Source: an uncultured Christensenella sp. (GTDB taxonomy: Bacteria; Bacillota; Clostridia; Christensenellales; Borkfalkiaceae). From it: DNA of 64,000 nucleotides. Of the stretch, positions 7,984 through 15,600 are shown piece by piece. A program made the position numbers and the translations under genes. Location: contig CAJTXM010000002.1 of NCBI GenBank assembly GCA_910583545.1, forward strand, positions 1-64,000, read 5' to 3'. Below the pieces are notes generated by a model, which was not told where the DNA came from, did not search any database, and worked only from the letters and a program-made list of their open reading frames with translations. Numbering within the stretch: position 1 is the stretch's first letter; each line of letters starts with the position of its first letter.

Positions 7984-9096
7984 ATGACAAGGAATAAGAA
8001 AATTATGGTTATTGTGTTTTCGATTTTAGGCGCGGTCATTATTGCGCTTTCTACTGTTCTGGCTGCGGCGGCAATTATGGGCAGACCGTTAAAAGTCAAC
8101 CCGTCACGCAAATTGGACGGCGTAAACGACGATATTCAAAATGCGCTGTGGTATTCTTCAATCGCGGCTAATTCTCACAATACGCAAATGTGGAGCATTA
8201 AACTCTACTCGAACGAAAACCGTTTGCAAATTTCAATAGACGAAAGTCGCGTATTGAATGTAGTAGATAGTGAAAAGCGCGAGGCGTATATTTCACTCGG
8301 TTGCTATATTGAAACAATGAGCGTTGCATTTAACGCATACGGCTATGATACACAAGTAAACTGCGACGATTTGTCCGTGCAAGTTACATATCAAAAACGC
8401 GATAATGCAACAGTCGATACCGTCAAACTTTCATTGATTGATAAGCGACATACCGATAAATCGGCGTACTCAAACGGAAAAATCGAACAAAAAACGGTAA
8501 CTGCCTTATTAAATAAATATTCGGCTATAACGCTCTATCAAAACGGCGACGAAAACTTTGCTTATATTAAACGCGTTTCAATGGACGCGATTACGGTGCA
8601 ATCGGCAAATCAAGCATACCGCGACGAATTAGCGGAATGGATGCGCTTTTCCGATAAAGAAGCCGAAAGTAAATTAGACGGTATAACCGCCGATATGATA
8701 GGCTTAAAAGGTATAGTAAAAACTTTCTACTATTGGACGACGACACGAGAAAGTGCAAAAGGCGATAAATTTGCTCAACAAGGAATTGACACGGCAAAAA
8801 ACCAACTGAATAATTGCGGTGCATTTGCCATTATAACGGGCGGCAGTACCTTTGAGGAATTGATTAACACGGGTAGAAAAACGCAAGCGTTTTGGTTTGA
8901 CTGTACCGAAAACAATATAGCCGTACAGCCGTTTTCAGCCGCTCTTGAAACCGAGCCGTTTTGCTCTTCAATTCAAAACGATTTAGGTGTCACTGCTCCC
9001 ATTCAAATGATTTTGCGGTTGGGTTATGTGGACGAATACGGCGCAAACTGCGGACTTCGGCGTAATCTTACCGATTATATAAAAGTAATTATTTAA
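7984..9096 (+). CDS. Membrane-anchored nitroreductase-like (Acg-type) protein
   Basis: A 370-residue protein with an N-terminal membrane anchor or signal (residues about 7-30) and a nitroreductase-fold body. The segment AANSHNTQMW matches the 'PSxHNxQPW' FMN-pocket motif of nitroreductases, and the length and split layout recall the Acg family of FMN-binding proteins. The ATG at 7984 is preferred over the in-frame GTG at 7969 because GAGGAGG lies 7 nt before it. It is cotranscribed with the TetR gene, which suggests induction by a small toxic or redox-active compound. Substrate and cofactor use are inferred, not shown. Confidence 0.65.
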   Translation: MTRNKKIMVIVFSILGAVIIALSTVLAAAAIMGRPLKVNPSRKLDGVNDDIQNALWYSSIAANSHNTQMWSIKLYSNENRLQISIDESRVLNVVDSEKREAYISLGCYIETMSVAFNAYGYDTQVNCDDLSVQVTYQKRDNATVDTVKLSLIDKRHTDKSAYSNGKIEQKTVTALLNKYSAITLYQNGDENFAYIKRVSMDAITVQSANQAYRDELAEWMRFSDKEAESKLDGITADMIGLKGIVKTFYYWTTTRESAKGDKFAQQGIDTAKNQLNNCGAFAIITGGSTFEELINTGRKTQAFWFDCTENNIAVQPFSAALETEPFCSSIQNDLGVTAPIQMILRLGYVDEYGANCGLRRNLTDYIKVII

Positions 9097-9114
9097 TTAA
9101 TTTAAAATATAACC

Positions 9115-9154
9115 AAAAAAAATGCAAACCGAGTTTATCGGTTTGCATTTTTTT
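9115..9154. terminator. Bidirectional terminator between nitroreductase-like gene and tRNA-Leu
   Basis: ATGCAAACCGA / TCGGTTTGCAT stem with a 5-nt loop, flanked by A8 and T7 tracts, so T runs exist on both strands. It serves the plus-strand operon and the minus-strand tRNA. Confidence 0.75.
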
Positions 9155-9238
9155 GGTGCACTCGACAGGAGTTGAACCTGCACGGGGTTAACCACAAGAT
9201 CCTTAGTCTTGCGCGTCTGCCAATTCCGCCACGAGTGC
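9154..9238 (-). tRNA. tRNA-Leu (anticodon UAA)
   Basis: 85-nt class II tRNA. Acceptor GCACTCG pairs with CGAGTGC, and A plus an encoded CCA end the gene. The anticodon arm is CAAGA-CTAAGGA-TCTTG with anticodon TAA. A long variable arm and the GGTTCAACTCC T-arm are present. It is a common type of integration neighbour: a truncated gene lies just upstream and a regulator/oxidoreductase pair downstream. Confidence 0.95.
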
Positions 9239-9255
9239 TTTTAACAACATAAGTA

Positions 9256-9284
9256 ATTTTATATTATTTTATATATGTTGTCAA
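9256..9284 (-). promoter_or_regulatory. Promoter of tRNA-Leu(UAA)
   Basis: Minus strand: -35 TTGACA (9279-9284), 17-nt spacer, -10 TAAAAT (9256-9261). The start site would fall about 10 nt before the tRNA. Inverted ACAACATA / TATGTTGT copies (9244-9251 and 9274-9281) flank the -10 element, significance unknown. Confidence 0.6.
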
Positions 9285-9387
9285 GTCAAAATATGGCATA
9301 AAAAAAATTTTTTGACATGATTTGAATATTAATTTTAATTATGACACTTTCTTATTTTTGCAACTTTTTTTGTCATAATTTTTCTGC

Positions 9388-9579
9388 CTATAAAACCTCC
9401 GTTGCTGCAAGATTATCGTACTTATTATAACCAAGCAAAATTTTATTCTGGACGTAATCATAAATTGCGCCGATTTTATCAAATTCATTTAAGGTGTTCC
9501 ATTTGCGCTCGGCAATTAAAGTGGTAATTTCATTTGATCTGTAATTAAGCAGTTTAGTTTCTTTCAGATATTTTTCCAT
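9388..9579 (-). pseudogene. Truncated transglutaminase-like protein (N-terminal remnant)
   Basis: 63 codons remain. The segment FDKIGAIYDYVQNKI..GYNKYDNLAATEVL resembles the stretch just before the catalytic 'DGYGQCN' motif of clostridial transglutaminase-like domain proteins (family knowledge, not a search). Here a TAG follows ATEVL at once and the catalytic Cys, His and Asp regions are missing. The remaining 150 bp up to tRNA-Leu are AT-rich without coding potential. It abuts coaE, so it was probably once the gene after coaE and lost its 3' part when the tRNA-side sequence was rearranged. Confidence 0.6.
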
Positions 9580-10175
9580 TACAACAGCCTCAAAGAATTA
9601 ATCCTATTTAAAATTTCACAAGTATTTGTGCGTAAATCCGTCAAATTGCCGTTATTATGTATAACATAATACTTTGCAAAATCACCGTACTTATAATCAA
9701 ACTGAACTTTGATACGTTTTAAAACGTCTTGCTCGCAGATTTTGCTTCTTGAAACGATTGACTTAATTCTTTCTGCTTCGTTGCGCAAAACAACGATTAC
9801 GTTATCAAATAACTTCTCGTATCCGTTTTCAAAAAGCAGAGGAACTTCGCAAAAGCTCATTTCTTCCTTTTCAGCTAATTCCATTGCTTTTTGCATTATT
9901 AAATTATGTGTGATACCGTTCAGCTCTTCGAGCTTCTTTTCATCATTAAATACTATTTGCGCAAGTTTTGGTTTATTAAGTCTTTCGTCGGTTAAAATTT
10001 CCGTACCGAATTTTTGTGTTAATTTTTTTATAAACGCTTCGTCCCGCAATAATTCGTTATAAATTTCATCGCACGAAAAAACCGCGTATCCTTGTTCTTT
10101 TATTATATTTGCAACAGTAGATTTACCGCTTCCTATTCCGCCGGTAACGGCAATTTTAATATTATTTTGCTTCAT
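9579..10175 (-). CDS. coaE: Dephospho-CoA kinase
   Basis: A 198-residue P-loop kinase that phosphorylates dephospho-CoA at the ribose 3'-OH, the last step of coenzyme A synthesis. The P-loop GGIGSGKST is at residues 12-20. FSCDEIYNELL and the lid-like FCEVPLLFENGYEKLFD also fit CoaE. The start is the ATG at 10175, just before the P-loop strand. A further upstream in-frame ATG at 10244 would lie inside polA. The gene overlaps the 3' end of polA by 14 nt, and a polA-coaE pair is common in Firmicutes. Confidence 0.93.
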   Translation of the reverse strand: MKQNNIKIAVTGGIGSGKSTVANIIKEQGYAVFSCDEIYNELLRDEAFIKKLTQKFGTEILTDERLNKPKLAQIVFNDEKKLEELNGITHNLIMQKAMELAEKEEMSFCEVPLLFENGYEKLFDNVIVVLRNEAERIKSIVSRSKICEQDVLKRIKVQFDYKYGDFAKYYVIHNNGNLTDLRTNTCEILNRINSLRLL

Positions 10176-12720
10176 ACCAGTTTTTACCCGAATGAACGTC
10201 CACCGTAAGCGGCACGTTAAGTTTAACAGCGTTTTCCATTTCACGCTTCAAAATTTCGGATGCCACCTCCTCTTCATTTTTCGGTGCGTCGAGCACAAGC
10301 TCGTCGTGTACCTGTAAAATAAGTTTTGATTGAAGTTTTTCTTTTTTCAAAGCCTTATTGACATTTATCATTGCAATCTTTATTATATCCGCACTCGATC
10401 CCTGCAACGGCATATTCATTGCCGCGCGTTCACCGAACTGACGTATTGAAAAGTTTGCAGATTTTATTTCGGGAATAAAGCGTTTTCTTCCCGTAAGCGT
10501 TGAGACGTAGCCGTTTTCTTTGGCAAATGCAACGTTTTTATTCATATATTCCTTAACCGCGCTGTATGTTTCAAAATATTTTTGGATATATTCCCTTGCC
10601 GTCGCTACGGGAATTCCTAAATTTTTTGATAATCCGAATTCGCTTATACCGTAAATTATACCGAAATTTACTGCTTTTGCGGCTCGGCGCAGTTTTTCAG
10701 TCACTTCCTCAATTTTTATTCCGAATACCTGCGAGGCGGTAACTGCATGTATGTCCTTGTTGCTGTTGTAAGCCTCGATCAGCTCTTTACAGCCAGAGAA
10801 ATGAGCCAAAAGCCGCAATTCGATCTGGGAATAGTCCGCATCAATAAATATATTCCCATCACGCGGAATGAATATTTTTCTCAGCTCTTTACCTTCGTTT
10901 TCTCTGATCGGAATATTTTGCAGGTTGGGGTTTGCGCTTGAAAGCCTGCCGGTTGCGGTAACGCTTTGGTTAAACGTGGTATGAACGATGCTGTTCTTTC
11001 CGATAAGCGGTTTTATTCCTTCCAGATACGTGGAATAAAGCTTTTGATACATTCTGTATTTTAAAATATCGGCAATTACCGGATAATCGTCGCACAATTT
11101 TTCAAGTACTTCAGCGCTCGTTGTGAACTTTTCCGCTTTTTTCTTTTTAACTTCTTTAATCCCTAACTTGTTGTAAAGCACGTCGCCGAGTTGCGTAGGC
11201 GAATTAAGGTTGAAAGTGCAACCGCATGCATCAAATATTTTTTTTCTGTAATCTTCGACCTGTAATTCATATCTTTTAGTCAGTTCTTTCAAAGTGTCGG
11301 AACTTACCCTTACGCCGCAAATTTCCATTTCGAATAAAATTTTTAAAAGCGGTTTTTCTATTTCACTGTATAACCTGACCAATTTTTCGCTTTCAAGTAT
11401 TTTAAAGAAACGCAAATACAGTTCATGCACGGCAAATGCGGAAAATTCATAATCGTAAAGATAGGTTTCGCAAAGTTCTTTAAGCCCCCAACTTGATGAT
11501 TTTGAGGAATAATCACACAAATATTTTAAAAGCGACACGTCCTCGAAGTCACATTCAAAATCTATGCCGAAATCTTTTAAGACGTGCATCGTTGATTTGC
11601 AGTTAAATAGCGTAACCCTATTACTTTTATCAGAAAAAATAAGTTCCAATACGTTAATAAACCCGTCCGTGTTGATACCGTCGTTTAAAAGGTTTTCCGC
11701 AACTTCAAGCACTATTTCGTGTTTTCCGTTGTAAACGTGCATACTTGAAACGTTTAATTCGACAGACAGTTCTTTAACTCCCTCTAATGCTTTCTGTGCT
11801 TCCTCAAAAGATTTACAGATAATTTTTTCGGGATAAACAATTTCTCTGTGCTCGTTTTCCGCGCTCTCCTCGAAGATATCCATACTCAGAAAGCTGTTAA
11901 ATTCTAATTCTTTGAACAGCTTTTTAACGTCATCACCGTATTTCAAGGGCGTAGTACAATTATCAAGACTTATATCCAGTTCGCAGTTCCTGTCTATTGT
12001 CGCAAGCTTATATGACATAAACGCGCTTTCTCTGTTTTCTGTAAGTTTGCTCTTTACAGAATTACTGATGATATTTTCTAAATTCTCATATACTCCGTCA
12101 AGGTCTGAGTATTGAGCGAGCAAGCTCAATGCCGTTTTTTCGCCGATTCCAGGAACGCCCGGTATGTTGTCGGATTTATCGCCCATCAACGCTTTTAAAT
12201 CAATTATCTGCGACGGAGTCAAGCCTGTTTCAGCTTTAAAATTATTTATATTTAACTTTTGTAAGTCAGACACGCCCTTTTTGGTGAAATGCACGTCGGT
12301 TTTTTCGTCAACAAGCTGAAAACTATCCCTGTCACCGGTATAAATGTAACTGTGGACGTCAAACCTTTTCGAAAGCGTACCGATAACGTCGTCCGCCTCC
12401 ATTCCCTCTTTCGAGCAAATAGCAATATTCATTGCCTTTAAAAGATTTTTAAGCGGTTCGACTTGTACTGCCAACTCGTCGGGCATAGACTTTCTCGTAG
12501 CTTTGTATCCGTCGAACATTTTATGTCTGAACGTAGGCGCCTTCAAATCAAACGCCACAATTATATATTCGGGTTTGATATCGCCGAGTATTTTGAAAAG
12601 CAATTTAACGAATCCGAAAATAGCGTTCGTCGGAGTACCGCTCTTCGTCGTAAAAACAGGCGTTGCGTAGTACGCTCTGTTAAGTAAACTGTTGCCGTCA
12701 ATCAACACAAGTTTTTTCAT
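10162..12720 (-). CDS. polA: DNA polymerase I
   Basis: An 852-residue family A polymerase for Okazaki fragment processing and repair. The N-terminal 5' nuclease starts LIDGNSLLNRAYYA and keeps the acidic motifs GMEADDVIG and YTGDRDSFQL. The middle 3'-5' exonuclease domain lacks the usual catalytic 'DTET' (here SVELN), so proofreading is probably absent, as in many Gram-positive Pol I enzymes. The polymerase domain shows motif A DADYSQIELRLLAHFS, motif B RRAAKAVNFGIIYGIS and motif C LQVHDELV. GAGG precedes the ATG at 12720. It lies 62 bp after a separate 5' nuclease gene and overlaps coaE. Confidence 0.97.
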   Translation of the reverse strand: MKKLVLIDGNSLLNRAYYATPVFTTKSGTPTNAIFGFVKLLFKILGDIKPEYIIVAFDLKAPTFRHKMFDGYKATRKSMPDELAVQVEPLKNLLKAMNIAICSKEGMEADDVIGTLSKRFDVHSYIYTGDRDSFQLVDEKTDVHFTKKGVSDLQKLNINNFKAETGLTPSQIIDLKALMGDKSDNIPGVPGIGEKTALSLLAQYSDLDGVYENLENIISNSVKSKLTENRESAFMSYKLATIDRNCELDISLDNCTTPLKYGDDVKKLFKELEFNSFLSMDIFEESAENEHREIVYPEKIICKSFEEAQKALEGVKELSVELNVSSMHVYNGKHEIVLEVAENLLNDGINTDGFINVLELIFSDKSNRVTLFNCKSTMHVLKDFGIDFECDFEDVSLLKYLCDYSSKSSSWGLKELCETYLYDYEFSAFAVHELYLRFFKILESEKLVRLYSEIEKPLLKILFEMEICGVRVSSDTLKELTKRYELQVEDYRKKIFDACGCTFNLNSPTQLGDVLYNKLGIKEVKKKKAEKFTTSAEVLEKLCDDYPVIADILKYRMYQKLYSTYLEGIKPLIGKNSIVHTTFNQSVTATGRLSSANPNLQNIPIRENEGKELRKIFIPRDGNIFIDADYSQIELRLLAHFSGCKELIEAYNSNKDIHAVTASQVFGIKIEEVTEKLRRAAKAVNFGIIYGISEFGLSKNLGIPVATAREYIQKYFETYSAVKEYMNKNVAFAKENGYVSTLTGRKRFIPEIKSANFSIRQFGERAAMNMPLQGSSADIIKIAMINVNKALKKEKLQSKLILQVHDELVLDAPKNEEEVASEILKREMENAVKLNVPLTVDVHSGKNWYEAK

Positions 12721-12781
12721 ATTTAACCTCAAATATCCGAAACGTCTTTTTTAAATATTAAAACACCGAAAACGATAAGCA

Positions 12782-13627
12782 TTAATTCATAAGTCCTATT
12801 CCGCGCAGAACGGAACGAGTATCAATGCCTTCGACCGTAAAGTCAAGCTCTTCGATTTCATAAGGAATTTTATTCAGATTCCTTAATCTGATAATTTCGT
12901 AATTGTTTTTTAAGCGCGTTGCGCTGCGCTCAACAGATAAACGTATCCGTTCGGGTTTGATTTTTTCGGAATTTTTTAAAATATATTCAAGGCTTCCGAA
13001 TTCGTTGATTAAAGCCGAAGCCGTCTTGACGCCCACGTTTTCGGCACCTTTGATATTATCCGCTTTATCGCCCGTAAGCGATTTGAAATCCGCATAAAAT
13101 TCGGGTAATATCCCGAACTTTTCTTTTATGTAAGTTTTATCGCAAATCTGCGTATTCATACCTCTGTAACGCAAAACGATCACGTTATCATCGATCAACT
13201 GAAAATAATCGCTGTCAAACGAAGAAATGACTATTTCAGCTGTATCTCTGTATTTATAAACGTAGCTTGCAATAACGTCGTCAACTTCATATTTATCCTC
13301 TTCGAAGAATTTAATACCGATGAATTCCAGTGCAGAATAAATATAACCAAGCTGAGAAAACGGATTATCTTCGTCGGGAATGTCGCTGTAATCTTGTCTG
13401 TTTTTCTTATAATCTGAATCTACCTGTGTTCGTGAATTTTCGTGTTCGCCGTCAAACAAAACAATGATATGCGTAGGCGAAACAATTTTGATTATTTTCA
13501 GCAGTGCGCCAACAAAACCCAACACGCCGTTAATTGCTTTGCCTTGACCGTTAATAATTCTCGACGGCATTCCGTAAAACATCTGAAACAACAAGTTGTG
13601 CCCGTCGACAATCAATAGCTTGTCCAT
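12782..13627 (-). CDS. Stand-alone 5'-3' exonuclease / flap endonuclease
   Basis: A 281-residue 5' nuclease homologous to the N-terminal domain of Pol I and to B. subtilis YpcP and E. coli ExoIX (Xni). Visible metal-site motifs are VDGHNLLFQMFYG, VLFDGEHENSR, DKYEVDDVIA and SSFDSDYFQL, with a helix-hairpin-helix GDKADNIKGAENVGVKTA. All expected acidic residues seem present, so it should be active. It sits directly upstream of polA, which has its own 5' nuclease domain, so this locus encodes the function twice. AAGGAAG precedes the ATG. Confidence 0.85.
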   Translation of the reverse strand: MDKLLIVDGHNLLFQMFYGMPSRIINGQGKAINGVLGFVGALLKIIKIVSPTHIIVLFDGEHENSRTQVDSDYKKNRQDYSDIPDEDNPFSQLGYIYSALEFIGIKFFEEDKYEVDDVIASYVYKYRDTAEIVISSFDSDYFQLIDDNVIVLRYRGMNTQICDKTYIKEKFGILPEFYADFKSLTGDKADNIKGAENVGVKTASALINEFGSLEYILKNSEKIKPERIRLSVERSATRLKNNYEIIRLRNLNKIPYEIEELDFTVEGIDTRSVLRGIGLMN

Positions 13628-13642
13628 AATCTTACTTCCTTA

Positions 13643-14440
13643 TTATTTTTCAATCCATTTCGCATACAGCGTCATATCTTCAGTTACTTTATCTTCAAAG
13701 TTCCATTCGTTTTCTAACGTTTCTTCTTTATACCAACCGCCAAAATTATATCAGGCTTTTTGTGGTCTTTCCAGTGTTGCCATTGTATGATTTTTTAATA
13801 CTTTGGCTGCAAAAACAGACTGCTCCCCCCCCCCCCCATTCAATTCAAAATCAATATAACCATAACATCTTTTACCAAAATCTTTCTCTTCTTCACTACA
13901 CATATATTTAAAAATTACACACCGAACACCCGAATAAACTTCATTATATTCACCAGGAGCATAAAAATCAAAAGTTACATCATACCAAATATAAAAGTTT
14001 TTACGTGAAATTTTTGTATTAAGTATTAAATCTCCTTCAAAATTTATAACTCCAAATTCAGCTAAAGCAACATCGTTATTTACTATAATTTTTTTAACGT
14101 TTTTTGCATTGACAGCATAATCCTTTGATAGTCCTATCGTTGCCCATCTTTCCCCTAACGCAACCACAGAACAACCGCCCAACTTTTCTGGAATGACAAG
14201 CTCGTCTATTTCTTTCTCTTCATCCACAAGCCCAAGTATCACTGCCGAATCTTGCTCATAACGGTAAGTATCTATGTAGTAATAAAATTCTCATTCTATC
14301 TGCCTGTACTTCCAAGGATCGCTGTATTCTCCCATTTTTCCGTCATTAATACAGCTTCCGATACATCCGCTTACTATTACCGTACTTATCAAAAACGTAA
14401 ACGTTAGTATTAGTGTTATTGTTTTTTTCAGCTTTTTCAT
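13643..14440 (-). pseudogene. Lipoprotein gene with two in-frame TGA codons (LRR-like plus B-repeat)
   Basis: One reading frame runs for 265 codons from ATG 14440 to TAA 13643, broken only by TGA at 14291-14293 and TGA at 13751-13753. The first part is a lipoprotein signal (MKKLKKTITL.., lipobox VSGC). The middle resembles a BspA-type segment (DELVIPEKLGGCSVVALG). The last part is an InlB-type B-repeat: FELNGGGG, then FGGWYKEE and TLYAKW. The second TGA stands where B-repeats have the conserved Gly before YxFxGWY. A run of 13 G encodes the glycines. No frameshift has accumulated, which suggests recent inactivation, a recoding event or a sequence error. The best call is a pseudogene. Confidence 0.65.
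13825..13837. repeat. Homopolymer C13 (G13 on coding strand)
   Basis: Thirteen C on the + strand inside the broken lipoprotein gene. They encode the Gly run of the B-repeat and keep the frame open on both sides at this length. Tracts of this kind in surface-protein genes are prone to slipped-strand length change, and also to sequencing error. Confidence 0.9.
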
Positions 14441-14463
14441 ATAACACCTAATAAATAAAATGA

Positions 14464-14505
14464 TTAAATAAAAAACCAACCTAAGCCGTAACTGCTCAGG
14501 TTGGT
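14464..14505 (-). terminator. Terminator downstream of tRNA-Leu(CAA)
   Basis: 11-bp inverted repeat with one mismatch (14475-14485 / 14495-14505), followed on the minus strand by TTTTTTATTT. It lies 3 nt past the tRNA CCA end. Confidence 0.7.
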
Positions 14506-14508
14506 CGG

Positions 14509-14595
14509 TGGTGCCGCTGGTCGGGGTCGAACCGACACGGTATCGCTACCACTGGATTTTGAGTCCAGCGCGTCTGCCAATTCCACCACAGCGGC
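14509..14595 (-). tRNA. tRNA-Leu (anticodon CAA)
   Basis: 87-nt class II tRNA. The acceptor GCCGCTG pairs with CAGCGGC, followed by A and an encoded CCA. The anticodon arm is CTGGA-CTCAAAA-TCCAG with anticodon CAA. Long variable arm present. It is the second leucine tRNA in the window. Confidence 0.95.
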
Positions 14596-14652
14596 ATAGC
14601 TTAATTATTATATTATATATAAGATAAAAATGCAACTGTTTTATTACCATTT

Positions 14653-14686
14653 AAAAATCCGATTAAAATATTTTAATCGGATTTTT
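14653..14686. terminator. Terminator of spo0A
   Basis: AAAAATCCGATTAAAA / TTTTAATCGGATTTTT palindrome right after the spo0A stop, with T runs on both strands. It separates spo0A from the tRNA-Leu gene. Confidence 0.75.
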
Positions 14687-14689
14687 ATT

Positions 14690-15460
14690 TTAAACTAAAT
14701 TTTCAAGAATCAATTTATCTGCAACCAAAGCTATGAATTCGCTGTTTGTAGGTCTTTCACTGCCTATGTACACTCTTGCGCCGAAAACCGAACTGATAGC
14801 TTCCGTTCTGCCTCTGTTCCAGGCAACCTCGATTGCGTGTCTTATTGCTCTTTCGACTTTGCTTGACGTTGTAGAATATTTGACTGCGATTTGCGGATAA
14901 AGCTCTTTTGTTACCTTGTTTATAATCGAAGGGCATTCAACTGCCATTTTTATTCCTTCACGCATATAGACGTATCCTTTGATATGGGGCGGAATTCCTA
15001 TCGTTGTGAAAATATTACTTATTTTTTCATCGAGAGAAGTCGTTCTGCGCTTGTCCCTGAATTCGGTAGAAACTTTATAATCGGTAACTTTTTCATTTAA
15101 AAGATCCGCCACCCTCTCACCGATGACTTGCGGAGTTACGGGTTTTATAAAATAATATATCGCACCGTGATTAATTGCCGAATTTACTATTTTATCGTTA
15201 TCGAATTCCGACATCATAAAAGTAAGACACGCAGGATACATAGATTTGATGTGGTCGAGAAGTTTAATCCCGTCAATACCTTTAAGCGCTGTGTCGATTA
15301 TTGCGACGTCAGGCTTGTTTGCTTTAAGCGCTTCAAGCGCCGCATCACCCGAAAGAGCCGTCGCGCACACCGTAAATCCGTCCGTTTTTTCAAAATATTC
15401 ACATAAAGCGCCTAAAAATTTATCGTTTCTTTCAAAAATAGCAATATTCGTGTTCTTCAT
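14690..15460 (-). CDS. spo0A: Sporulation master regulator Spo0A (atypical receiver)
   Basis: A 256-residue response regulator. The C-terminal effector domain is well conserved: IGIPPHIKGYVYMREGIKMAV, KVERAIRHAIEVAWNRG (DNA recognition helix) and RPTNSEFIALVADKL. The N-terminal receiver has the phosphoacceptor at Asp56 (DVAIIDTALKGIDG) and the conserved Lys in FIKPV. The acidic pair that holds Mg2+, Asp10-Asp11 in B. subtilis, reads Glu10-Arg11 here (FERND). The residue equivalent to the switch Thr is Ser (FMMSEFD). Phosphorylation chemistry may therefore differ. The gene is monocistronic, with a promoter and a possible Spo0A box upstream. Confidence 0.95.
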   Translation of the reverse strand: MKNTNIAIFERNDKFLGALCEYFEKTDGFTVCATALSGDAALEALKANKPDVAIIDTALKGIDGIKLLDHIKSMYPACLTFMMSEFDNDKIVNSAINHGAIYYFIKPVTPQVIGERVADLLNEKVTDYKVSTEFRDKRRTTSLDEKISNIFTTIGIPPHIKGYVYMREGIKMAVECPSIINKVTKELYPQIAVKYSTTSSKVERAIRHAIEVAWNRGRTEAISSVFGARVYIGSERPTNSEFIALVADKLILENLV

Positions 15461-15495
15461 ATTAATTGTACCCTCTCAATGAATTTGATAATACA

Positions 15496-15524
15496 ATTAT
15501 ACAGTTATTTTTTGAAGATGTAAA
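15496..15524 (-). promoter_or_regulatory. Promoter of spo0A
   Basis: Minus strand: -35 TTTACA (15519-15524), 17-nt spacer, -10 TATAAT (15496-15501), about 30 nt before the ATG. Confidence 0.6.
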
Positions 15525-15564
15525 GCTATTTTTGTAAAATAATCAATTAATTTTTTACAAATAA

Positions 15565-15571
15565 TGTCGAA
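15565..15571 (+). promoter_or_regulatory. Possible Spo0A-binding box (0A box)
   Basis: TGTCGAA, an exact match to the 0A-box core, lies about 40 bp upstream of the spo0A -35 element. This fits autoregulation as in other sporulators. A 7-base match alone is weak evidence. Confidence 0.4.
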
Positions 15572-15600
15572 TTGTGTCTATTTTTGTACAAAATTAAAAA

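Noticed and set aside
13643..14440. Genome-wide recoding of TGA as Gly or Trp
   Set aside because: TGA ends intact genes such as the TetR gene (7970-7972), the methyltransferase (21968-21970) and spoIIIAE, and no other conserved gene has an internal TGA.
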